Assembly: GCA_913776405.1 (NCBI GenBank)
Contig: CAJYOV010000399.1
Coordinates: 1 to 5,725 of the forward strand
Reading direction: 5' to 3'
Origin: Pseudobdellovibrionaceae bacterium
GTDB lineage: Bacteria > Bdellovibrionota > Bdellovibrionia > Bdellovibrionales > JAMPXM01
DNA length: 5,725 nt
Shown here: positions 1 to 5,725 of the stretch, piece after piece
Numbering within the stretch: position 1 is the stretch's first letter
How the letters are laid out: each line of letters begins with the position of its first letter
The notes under the pieces: model-generated
Told to the model about the DNA's origin: nothing
The model's database searches: none
Seen by the model: the letters and a program-made list of their open reading frames with translations, nothing else
Program-made: the position numbers and the translations under genes

Positions 1-161
1 ATTAGGGTCAAAGCTCTCCTCGAAAGTGCTTAGCGCCTGCTCTCTTCTGTAAACCGAATTCATTAATGTTTGTCTCGTGATCGTCACAATGCTTTCGGCA
101 AGAGTGCAGATAGTGCGATGAACCGAAAATGGGGGTAGCGGAAGCCCCCGAAAGCCCGTTA
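1..161. other. Non-coding leader upstream of the DUF748 gene
   Basis: No gene can be supported here. A GATAGT at 109-114 could serve as a -10 box, but the bases 17 upstream (ACAATG) are a poor -35, and TTGTCT at 70-75 lacks a -10 at proper spacing. The + strand promoter of the DUF748-kinase pair probably lies in this stretch or further upstream but cannot be located by eye. Confidence 0.4.
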
Positions 162-189
162 TCTCTCCTCCTCAGGAAAGGGGGAGAGA
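162..189 (+). promoter_or_regulatory. Hairpin masking the ribosome binding site of the DUF748 gene
   Basis: The arms 162-172 (TCTCTCCTCCT) and 179-189 (AGGGGGAGAGA) pair over all 11 positions with a single T-G wobble, around a 6-base loop (CAGGAA). The right arm contains the purine-rich stretch GGGGAG (181-186), which is the best Shine-Dalgarno candidate for the GTG start at 192, and the stem ends two bases before that GTG. If formed in the mRNA it would hide the ribosome binding site, as in cis-acting translational switches or RNA thermometers. The pyrimidine/purine arms also resemble dispersed palindromic repeats common in proteobacterial genomes, so the element may be a repeat copy that landed here. 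No run of T follows it, so it is not a typical intrinsic terminator. The pairing is seen directly; the regulatory role is inferred. Confidence 0.55.
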
Positions 190-191
190 GG

Positions 192-1310
192 GTGATCCTG
201 AATTCGCATCGTACTAAAGTGCTCTCCTTCGCTCTTGTCGCTGTGGTGATTCTGCTCATTGCGGCTCGAATCGCCCTGCCTTCCGTCATCAAGTGGTACG
301 CCAACAAAACACTCGATAGTATTCCGGGTTACTACGGCGAGATCGCCGATGTCGACGTGGCGCTCTTTCGGGGCGCCTACAAGGTTCATGATCTGAAACT
401 TGTTAAAGTGAATGGCAGCGAACGCGAGCCGTTCTTCGCGAGTGATATCATCAACATCCAGCTTGATTGGACAGCGCTTCTACACGGGAAGCTAAAAACA
501 AAAATCGATCTGATCAGACCAAAACTCCAATTCATTCAGCGCCCGTCCAAAGAGGCGTCGCAAGTCAGCATCGATAAGTCTTGGCAAAAGCAGGTTCAAA
601 AGCTCTATCCGTTCGAAATCAACGAGTTCACGATGAAGGACGGTCTGATCCGTTACAAAGACCTGACGGCCGATCCTAAAATCAACATCTACTTCAGAGA
701 CCTCGATCTTGAAGCCGACAACATCTCGAACGCGGTCAACTCAAAAGAGCGCCTTCCGTCTAGCGCAAGACTCTCGGGTGGCTTTCTGAAGTCCGGTCGG
801 GTTAAAGCCGACGTCAAACTGAATGCTCTTAGCATTCCTTTCGAGGCCGACATCAACGCAGGCATCAAGAATCTTAGCCTAAAAGAATTGAACGACTTCA
901 CGAAAGCGTATGCCGCTTTCGATTTTGAAGACGGAACCGTGCAGATCACGACAGAACTAGCTGCATCGACCGACAAATACCGCGGCTATTCGAAAGCGAT
1001 TCTGAAGAACGTAAAGGTTTTGGATCTCTCCAAAGATTTTAAAGAAAGCGGCGGAAATCCGGTTCAACTGATTTGGGAAGGTTTGATCGCAGGCACGATG
1101 GAACTTTTCCAGAATCAAAAGCGCGATCAATTCGCGGCGAGGATCCCGCTTAGAGGGTCTCGTGACGAACTCGAAATCGATTCCTGGGCGACGGTTGGAA
1201 GCGTCGTGAAAAACGCGTTCTTCAAGGCGCTCGACCCAAAACTCGAAGACAGCGTGACCCTCGACACAACTTCAGCTACGACTTCAAAAAAAGAGGAAAA
1301 GCAGAAATGA
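192..1310 (+). CDS. DUF748 (AsmA-like) inner-membrane-anchored periplasmic protein
   Basis: The protein is 372 residues from the GTG at 192. A short basic N-terminus (HRTK) leads into one hydrophobic segment at about residues 10-29 (VLSFALVAVVILLIAARIAL), which reads as an uncleaved signal anchor with the rest in the periplasm. The body matches my memory of DUF748 proteins: the LPSVIKWYANKTL segment after the anchor, a DVDVALFRGAYKV block, RPKLQFI, FEINEFTMKDGLIRYKD, and a late NPVQLIWEGLIAG block followed by DQFAARIPLRG. DUF748 belongs to the AsmA-like group, whose long beta-rich members are linked to envelope assembly or lipid movement between membranes; the role here is unknown. The C-terminus is a polar T/S/K/E tail. 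GTG 192 was chosen because it has GGGGAG five bases upstream and places the anchor at the N-terminus. An in-frame ATG at 129 would add 21 residues encoded largely by the hairpin and has no clear SD. The stop overlaps the start of the kinase gene. Confidence 0.82.
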   Translation: MILNSHRTKVLSFALVAVVILLIAARIALPSVIKWYANKTLDSIPGYYGEIADVDVALFRGAYKVHDLKLVKVNGSEREPFFASDIINIQLDWTALLHGKLKTKIDLIRPKLQFIQRPSKEASQVSIDKSWQKQVQKLYPFEINEFTMKDGLIRYKDLTADPKINIYFRDLDLEADNISNAVNSKERLPSSARLSGGFLKSGRVKADVKLNALSIPFEADINAGIKNLSLKELNDFTKAYAAFDFEDGTVQITTELAASTDKYRGYSKAILKNVKVLDLSKDFKESGGNPVQLIWEGLIAGTMELFQNQKRDQFAARIPLRGSRDELEIDSWATVGSVVKNAFFKALDPKLEDSVTLDTTSATTSKKEEKQK

Positions 1311-2500
1311 GTTCTGATAAATCCTCCCAACCGCAATCTTCGCTCGGCTACGACCTGAAGGCCGGCGATCTCGAGACGGGTGCCGCGCAAATCGCGAAGG
1401 CAGCCTTCCTCGCAAACATGTCGCACGAGATGCGAACGCCACTTACGGTGATTCTCGGATTCGCCGACATTTTGAAACGACCCGCGATCTCGGACGCACT
1501 TCGCAACGATTACCTCGGCCGCATCGAACGCAGCGGAAATCAGCTTCTTCGTTTAATCGAAGACTTACTCGATCTCGCAAACATCGAAGCGGGAAGTCTG
1601 AATCTCAAGGTTGGGGATGTCGACGTTCGGGCGACGGTCGCGACGGTCATGAAAAAATATCGATCGGCCGCAGAATCAAAAAATTTGGTGTTCGAAAGCT
1701 ACGTCGACGATTCGATTCCTCAACTGATTCAGTCGAATGACTTACGTCTTCAACAGATCTTGGAGAATCTGATCTCAAACGCGATCAAGTTTACGGATGC
1801 TGGAACCGTGCAACTGCATGCGCGTAGAAGTGGGGATCAGCTTTCGTTAGAGGTTCTCGATACCGGCATCGGTATTGACGACGACAAACAAGACGATCTC
1901 TTCCAGCCGTTTAGCCAAGTCGAGACGGCGCGCTCAAGATCCATGGGCGGCACAGGCATCGGTCTTGTTTTGTCGAAACGTATTGCTGAGCTTCTTGGTG
2001 GAGATTTAACTTTGAAAGCGAGCCGGAAAGAAGTAGGCAGTACTTTTATCGTTTCGTTTCCGGGCCTAGGTGAAAGTTCGATGGCAAGCGACAAAACCGC
2101 TAAAGCGGCTCCAACATCTAAAGATCTTCCGCTCGGCGGCGTTAAGCTCCTGGTCGCTGAAGACGTGTTGGACAATCAAGACCTTTTCCGTATCGTGCTC
2201 GAGTCAGCGGGGGCCGAAGTCCATATCGTAGAAAACGGCGCAGAGGCCGTTGCTCGCGTAGCGTCTGACGTCTTCGACGTGGTCCTCATGGATGTGCAAA
2301 TGCCTGTGATGGACGGTTTGACAGCGACTCGCAAGATCCGCGAGACGGGCTCGAAGATTCCGGTGATCGCGTTAACAGCACACGCGATGCCAGAAGAAGT
2401 CGCGAAGTCGAAGGCGGCCGGTTGTAATGACCACGTCTCGAAGCCAATCAAAGCCAACGGTTTAATTCAATCGATCCTTCAGGTTTTGAATCGCGGTTAG
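1307..2500 (+). CDS. Soluble hybrid histidine kinase with C-terminal receiver domain
   Basis: This 397-residue protein has no membrane segment and no recognisable PAS, GAF or HAMP domain, so it should be cytoplasmic. Only about 33 residues precede the HisKA domain, whose H-box FLANMSHEMRTPL carries the phosphoacceptor His40. The ATPase domain follows: N-box LENLISNAIKFT (Asn154, Asn158), G1 box DTGIGI (185-190), F-box LFQPF (198-202) and G2 box GGTGIGL (214-220). After a polar linker (about 254-275) comes a complete receiver domain, with acidic pair Glu285-Asp286, phosphoacceptor Asp329 in VLMDVQMPVMDG, Thr357 and Lys379 in SKP. All catalytic residues are present, so autophosphorylation and His-to-Asp transfer are expected. 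There is no HPt domain, so any onward relay needs a separate protein. The ATG lies in an ATGA overlap with the DUF748 stop, with AGAGGA (1292-1297) as a probable ribosome site, which suggests coupled translation. The signal and the output are unknown. Confidence 0.93.
   Translation: MSSDKSSQPQSSLGYDLKAGDLETGAAQIAKAAFLANMSHEMRTPLTVILGFADILKRPAISDALRNDYLGRIERSGNQLLRLIEDLLDLANIEAGSLNLKVGDVDVRATVATVMKKYRSAAESKNLVFESYVDDSIPQLIQSNDLRLQQILENLISNAIKFTDAGTVQLHARRSGDQLSLEVLDTGIGIDDDKQDDLFQPFSQVETARSRSMGGTGIGLVLSKRIAELLGGDLTLKASRKEVGSTFIVSFPGLGESSMASDKTAKAAPTSKDLPLGGVKLLVAEDVLDNQDLFRIVLESAGAEVHIVENGAEAVARVASDVFDVVLMDVQMPVMDGLTATRKIRETGSKIPVIALTAHAMPEEVAKSKAAGCNDHVSKPIKANGLIQSILQVLNRG
2497..2500. other. 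Tail-to-tail overlap of stop codons, kinase and macB
   Basis: The four bases TTAG hold both stop codons: TAG of the + strand kinase (2498-2500) and TAA of the - strand macB (read from 2499 to 2497). I see no GC-rich stem with a T-run in the adjoining coding ends. Any transcription stop must therefore lie inside the opposite gene or depend on Rho, and read-through would produce antisense RNA to the neighbour. Confidence 0.9.
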
Positions 2501-4452
2501 TCGTATCTGAGCGCTTCGATCGGATTGAGCTTCGAAGCTTTTTTAGCAGGGTAAATTCCGAAGACGATTCCGACTCCCGCTGAAAAACAAAATGAGAGCA
2601 CCACACTCGCGACCGAGACGTGCGTGGCCCAGCCCAACGCCTTTGACACCAAAACGGTCATCAGCCAGCCAATGAAAATGCCGATGCTCCCGCCGATCGC
2701 GCTGACAACAATAGACTCCACTAAAAATTGAAAAAGAATATCAGCCGGTCGCGCGCCGACGGCTTTTCTCAAACCCACTTCGCGTGTTCGCTCGGTCACC
2801 GAAACCAGCATGATGTTCATGATGCCGACGCCACCTACGAGAAGCGAGATGGCCGCGATCGACGCGAGAAGCAGCGACATCGTCTGCGATGTCGCGGAGA
2901 TCATTCTCTGAATTTCGGCCATGTTAAAAACGTTGAAGGCTTGCCCTTGAAGTGATGCTGCGACCTTGTGCCGTTGTTCCATTAGCGAGACGATTTCGTC
3001 TTGCGCGAGATCCATATCGGAGTCCGGCTGCATCTCAATTTCGATGGCATCGACGGTTGTTTTACCCATGAGGCGATACATGCCGGTGAGAAGCGGGACG
3101 AGAATGACGTCGTCTTGATCGCGAGGGCCCGAAACACCTTTTGCAGGCAACACGCCGATCACTTGAAAGTTGATCCGATTCACTTTGATCATCTCGCCGA
3201 TCGGGCTTCGATCACCGAAGAGTTCCCGCACGACCGTTGTGCCAAGCAAAGCCACTCTCGCTCGCGCTTGGTTTTCTTCAGCGGTGAAGAATCGGCCTGT
3301 CTGGGGCGTCGACGCATGGATCGATTCATAGTCCGGCGAAGCCCCAGTGACCTGCGTGTTCCAGTTTTTCGCACCGAACACGACCTGAGCCCGCGTTTGT
3401 ACGGTTGAAGTGACGGCGCGCACATTCTGAATTTGAGCCGCAATGGCCTTAGTGTCTTCGGGCCCGATGCGAATACGCGCGCCGCTTTCTTGCGCGACAC
3501 CGCCAGCAGCGCGTGCGTTCTGTGCACGCAAGGTCAAAAGGTTCGAGCCTAAAGACGACAGCTGGCCTTTGATCGACTCTTGTGCGCCACTTCCAATCGC
3601 AAGCATGGCGACTACGGCGGCAACGCCGATCAAGATCCCAAGCATCGAGAGGCCCGTGCGAATCTTGTTCGAGGCAAGCGTCTTGAAACCTTGCCGCACG
3701 TGTTCGATTGCCTGTCGCAAGCCGATCTTTTGCGGCACTTCATCACCGGTCGCTCTGTTCTCAAGTCTAACATGCGGCTTTTCATCAAGGCGCTCGTCGC
3801 TCTGAACACGACCATCTCGCATCCGAATACGTCGCTTCGCTTGTTCGCCGATTTCGTCTTCATGAGTGACGACGATCACCGTAATGCCTTCGGCATTCAG
3901 CTTTTTGAGGATCGCCATGATTTCGGTTTCGCTCTGCGAATCGAGGTTACCGGTGGGCTCGTCGGCCAAGATGATGCGTGGCCGATTGATGAGCGATCGC
4001 GCGATCGCAACGCGCTGTTGTTGACCTCCTGAAAGCTCATTCGTTTTGTGCTCGAGACGAGTTCCAAGGCCCACGCTTTCTAAAACTTCTTGTGCGTAGG
4101 CGAAGTCGGCCTGTTGTTGCGAGTAGAGATGCGGCATCGCCACATTCTCGAGCGCCGTTTGTCGAGGGAGCAAATTGAACTGCTGGAAGATGAAACCGAT
4201 TTCACTTCGGCGAAGGACGGCTAAGTCATTCTCGTCAAGGTACGCGACTTCGCGACCATTGATTTTATAAGAGCCTTCGGTCGGGACGTCGAGGAGACCT
4301 AAGAGATGCATGAGTGTCGACTTACCCGAGCCCGACGGGCCCATGATGGCAACGAAATCACCGTCCTCAATCGTTAGCGAAACGCCATTCAGGGCGTGTA
4401 CGGTCGTATCACCCATCTGATAGGTCTTTTTGACGTCTTTAATTTCCAACAT
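2497..4452 (-). CDS. macB: MacB-type ABC transporter, fused ATPase and permease
   Basis: This is the ATP-driven inner-membrane engine of a MacAB-TolC-type efflux or export system. The protein is 651 residues, close to the usual MacB length of about 650. The N-terminal ATPase has aromatic A-loop Tyr11, Walker A GPSGSGKST (38-46), Q-loop Gln90 in FIFQQFNLL, signature LSGGQQQR (140-147), Walker B IILADEP with catalytic Glu165, D-loop NLD (169-171) and switch His197. The MacB membrane part follows: a first membrane helix at about 266-288, a large periplasmic domain at about 289-525, then three helices near 526-551, 573-600 and 610-634. The conserved cytoplasmic TREVGLRKAVGA (556-567) sits between the second and third. 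The start at 4452 gives the normal MLEIKDV N-terminus, one base after the macA stop, with AAGG seven bases upstream; an in-frame ATG at 4539 would overlap macA by 86 bases. The substrate cannot be predicted. The gene ends in a 4-base tail-to-tail overlap with the kinase gene. Confidence 0.94.
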   Translation of the reverse strand: MLEIKDVKKTYQMGDTTVHALNGVSLTIEDGDFVAIMGPSGSGKSTLMHLLGLLDVPTEGSYKINGREVAYLDENDLAVLRRSEIGFIFQQFNLLPRQTALENVAMPHLYSQQQADFAYAQEVLESVGLGTRLEHKTNELSGGQQQRVAIARSLINRPRIILADEPTGNLDSQSETEIMAILKKLNAEGITVIVVTHEDEIGEQAKRRIRMRDGRVQSDERLDEKPHVRLENRATGDEVPQKIGLRQAIEHVRQGFKTLASNKIRTGLSMLGILIGVAAVVAMLAIGSGAQESIKGQLSSLGSNLLTLRAQNARAAGGVAQESGARIRIGPEDTKAIAAQIQNVRAVTSTVQTRAQVVFGAKNWNTQVTGASPDYESIHASTPQTGRFFTAEENQARARVALLGTTVVRELFGDRSPIGEMIKVNRINFQVIGVLPAKGVSGPRDQDDVILVPLLTGMYRLMGKTTVDAIEIEMQPDSDMDLAQDEIVSLMEQRHKVAASLQGQAFNVFNMAEIQRMISATSQTMSLLLASIAAISLLVGGVGIMNIMLVSVTERTREVGLRKAVGARPADILFQFLVESIVVSAIGGSIGIFIGWLMTVLVSKALGWATHVSVASVVLSFCFSAGVGIVFGIYPAKKASKLNPIEALRYD

Positions 4453-4453
4453 A

Positions 4454-5455
4454 TTAAGGCCTTGGGCCGCCGGAGTTGCCACCACCGGAGCGACGTTGTC
4501 TCGACGGCATGAACGGGTTCGTTCCAGAGTTCGCAGCATCTAAAGAGGCGACGCCGATCAAGACGGCGTCGCCAGCGCTAAGGCCAGACGTGATTTCAGT
4601 TCGTTTGCCGTCAGAGAGCCCGATCTGTACAGGTTTTGTGACAGGCGCATCTTTCGCCGATCCGTTTGGATTCGGCACAGTGACTGTGTTTTGACCGTCT
4701 CGCGATTTGATGGCCTCGGTTGGAATCGTGATCACGTTTTCTTTCTTGCGAATCTCAAATGTCACGTTCGCGGTCATTCCACTTCGCATGAAATCGGGCG
4801 TCTTCGCAGGGACGACGATGACGTTGTAATTCGTCACGTTGTTCGTCGTCGTGGCCTCGTATGCGATCTTCTCAACACGGCCTTCGATTTTTTCATTCGG
4901 GTAAGCGTCGAGCACAATCGTCGCCGGCTGAGCTTTCTGAATTTGCGCGATGTCGGTTTCGTCGACCTGGGCTTGAACCGTTAAACGATCCGACATAGCC
5001 AAGATCGCGTCCGTCGTTGCAAACGACTGACCGGGCTCGATGCTGCGAAGAATGATCGTACCGGTGATCGGTGCAACGACAGGGACGGGTCGATAGAGCT
5101 CTTCCCATTTCTTTTCTTCTTCGGGGCCCTTCGCGCGAGCGGCATCAATCAGGGCGGCTCGCTCTGTCGAGCTCATCCAAAGAAGCGTCTGACCCTTTTT
5201 CACGCGGTCGCCTTCTTTGACAAGCACATCTTCGGCGCGACCGGCGATCGAGGGTTTGACGTCGACACGAGTTTCTGGCTGCACGACACCCGTACTCAAG
5301 ACGGTGATTGCGATCGTCTGCCGCTCGGCTGCTGCAGTTCGATAAGCCTGTTGAGGCGAGTTTGTGCGCGAGCTCAACCACGCCGTTAGTGCGATAGCTA
5401 CGACGACAATCGCTGTCAGAATCCAGAGCGTTTTTGATTTCTTCTTCGGTTTCAC
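4454..5455 (-). CDS. macA: MacA-like periplasmic adaptor (HlyD/membrane fusion family)
   Basis: The 333-residue adaptor should link the MacB-type permease to an outer-membrane channel. A lysine-rich start (KPKKKSK) precedes one hydrophobic anchor at about 10-27 and there is no lipobox cysteine, so it is likely held in the inner membrane by this helix. The first lipoyl half is at about 63-93 (AGRAEDVLVKEGDRVKKGQTL) and the second at about 128-155 (APITGTIILRSIEPGQS). The beta-barrel domain follows (QVDETDIAQI, then SGMTANVTFEI at 225-235), then a membrane-proximal domain (VITIPTEAI) and a Gly/Arg/Pro-rich tail. The helical hairpin between the lipoyl halves is only about 33 residues (95-127), which explains a protein shorter than E. 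coli MacA (about 370). The start is a GTG whose last two bases begin the TGA of the upstream tolC fragment (GTGA), with GGGG seven bases before it. The macB start lies one base after the stop, so the two are almost certainly co-transcribed. Confidence 0.9.
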   Translation of the reverse strand: MKPKKKSKTLWILTAIVVVAIALTAWLSSRTNSPQQAYRTAAAERQTIAITVLSTGVVQPETRVDVKPSIAGRAEDVLVKEGDRVKKGQTLLWMSSTERAALIDAARAKGPEEEKKWEELYRPVPVVAPITGTIILRSIEPGQSFATTDAILAMSDRLTVQAQVDETDIAQIQKAQPATIVLDAYPNEKIEGRVEKIAYEATTTNNVTNYNVIVVPAKTPDFMRSGMTANVTFEIRKKENVITIPTEAIKSRDGQNTVTVPNPNGSAKDAPVTKPVQIGLSDGKRTEITSGLSAGDAVLIGVASLDAANSGTNPFMPSRQRRSGGGNSGGPRP

Positions 5456-5673
5456 GGAATCACCCCGCGTCCTTGACTTTGTTCCCAGGTCGCTTCCGCA
5501 GAGACTCTGTTGTTTTGACTCGCTAGGGCCGCCTTCTCACGAGTGACGAGATCGCTTTCGATGATTTCCCACTCTTCAAAGCTCAAGAGGCCCGTGTTGT
5601 ACTTACTTCGGCCGATCTCGGCGCGTACGCGAGCGGCTTCAACGAAAGTTTGGTCAATTGGTTTACTTGCCCA
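5452..5673 (-). pseudogene. TolC-family outer-membrane channel, C-terminal remnant
   Basis: This frame is open for 73 codons and ends in TGA overlapping the macA GTG. Its residues match the last helices of TolC-type proteins that partner with MacAB: FVEAARVRAEIGRSKYNTGL, then SFEEWEIIESDLVTREKAAL, and an AEATWEQSQGRGVIP end. A complete channel protein of this family is usually more than 400 residues, so only about one sixth is present. Upstream in the same frame there are two TGA stops (5695-5697 and 5674-5676), and no ATG or GTG occurs in frame within the fragment; the only in-frame TTG (residue 30) lies well inside the conserved part. The recognisable similarity reaches to about the IDQTFVEAA segment (near 5658), so the break falls near 5660-5673. 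It could be a deletion remnant or a frameshift, real or from sequencing. Its position before macA fits a former tolC-macA-macB operon. Confidence 0.68.
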
Positions 5674-5725
5674 TCATTTTTCGGACCGCGCGAATCACGG
5701 CCAGTAGTTCGGCGCGATCGACGGG
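5663..5725 (-). CDS. C-terminal end of a protein with a receiver-like terminus (partial)
   Basis: The gene enters from the right edge and stops at TAA (5665-5663). Only 20 residues are visible: PVDRAELLAVIRAVRKMMGK. This resembles the last helix of response-regulator receiver domains, where a conserved Lys-Pro is followed by an acidic turn and an ELL..IR helix; the lysine would lie just outside the window. A second reading is that this is the upstream part of the tolC gene itself, joined to the downstream fragment by a frameshift near 5665, since an amphipathic helix is also expected at that point in TolC. Twenty residues cannot separate these two options. The stop lies inside the open stretch of the TolC frame, so no intergenic space remains. 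Confidence 0.4.
   Translation of the reverse strand, partial: PVDRAELLAVIRAVRKMMGK

Noticed and set aside
1..33. Possible end of an upstream + strand gene (IRVKALLESA then TAG)
   Set aside because: Ten residues at the window edge carry no family signal, and other frames are also open over this length.
162..189. Intrinsic terminator for an upstream gene
   Set aside because: The stem is strong, but no T-run follows it; purines and a start codon follow instead.
129..191. N-terminal extension of the DUF748 protein from ATG 129
   Set aside because: There is no clear SD, the extension is encoded mostly by the palindrome, and it would place 31 residues before the membrane anchor. GTG 192 has a better site and a normal N-terminus.
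8..307. Minus-strand open frame of 99 codons across the leader and start of the DUF748 gene
   Set aside because: It overlaps the anchor-coding region of a well-supported gene, its residue composition is not protein-like and it matches no family I recognise.
3001..4032. Several + strand open frames inside macB
   Set aside because: They are antisense shadows of a strongly conserved ATPase-permease and have no recognisable domains or good start sites.
4456..4463. Perfect 8-base palindrome AAGGCCTT before macB
   Set aside because: It is short enough to arise by chance and is explained by the macA stop region plus the macB ribosome site.
4453..4539. 29-residue N-terminal extension of MacB from ATG 4539
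   Set aside because: It would overlap macA by 86 bases, and the extra residues are unlike any ABC transporter N-terminus. The ATG at 4452 has an SD and gives the family's usual start.

Overview
The window looks like a piece of a Gram-negative chromosome. It encodes an inner-membrane-anchored periplasmic protein of the AsmA-like DUF748 type, a tripartite efflux adaptor and ABC permease of the MacA/MacB type, and the tail of a TolC-type outer-membrane protein. Base composition is roughly balanced and codon use looks even across the genes. The style of the MacA/TolC sequences recalls Bdellovibrionota or deltaproteobacterial lineages, but this is an impression from memory and is not proven by the sequence. 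There are no RNA genes, insertion sequences, CRISPR arrays or recognisable phage genes.

Layout: 1-191 is a short leader without a clear promoter. It ends in a strong hairpin (162-189) that buries the Shine-Dalgarno sequence of the first gene. On the + strand, a DUF748 gene (192-1310, GTG start preferred) overlaps a soluble hybrid histidine kinase gene (1307-2500) by ATGA, so the two are probably translationally coupled. The kinase gene then meets the opposite-strand macB gene tail to tail, with a 4-base overlap of stop codons and no terminator between them. On the - strand, reading from the right edge leftwards, there is the last part of a gene with a receiver-like C-terminus (5725-5663), then a TolC-family C-terminal fragment of about 70 codons that lacks its upstream part (about 5673-5452). 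The fragment overlaps macA by GTGA (start 5455), and macA (5455-4454) is followed after one base by macB (4452-2497).

Functionally, the minus-strand genes encode two of the three parts of a MacAB-TolC-like ATP-driven efflux pump: a membrane-anchored adaptor with an unusually short helical hairpin, and a full-length ATPase-permease. The third part, the outer-membrane channel, is only a remnant here, so the pump would need a TolC protein encoded elsewhere, or the break is a sequencing or assembly fault. The plus-strand pair joins an envelope protein to a cytoplasmic signalling kinase with no sensor domain of its own. This is an unusual pairing whose meaning cannot be read from the sequence alone. 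The points most worth a second look are the broken tolC at the right edge, the SD-masking hairpin, and the DUF748-kinase coupling.
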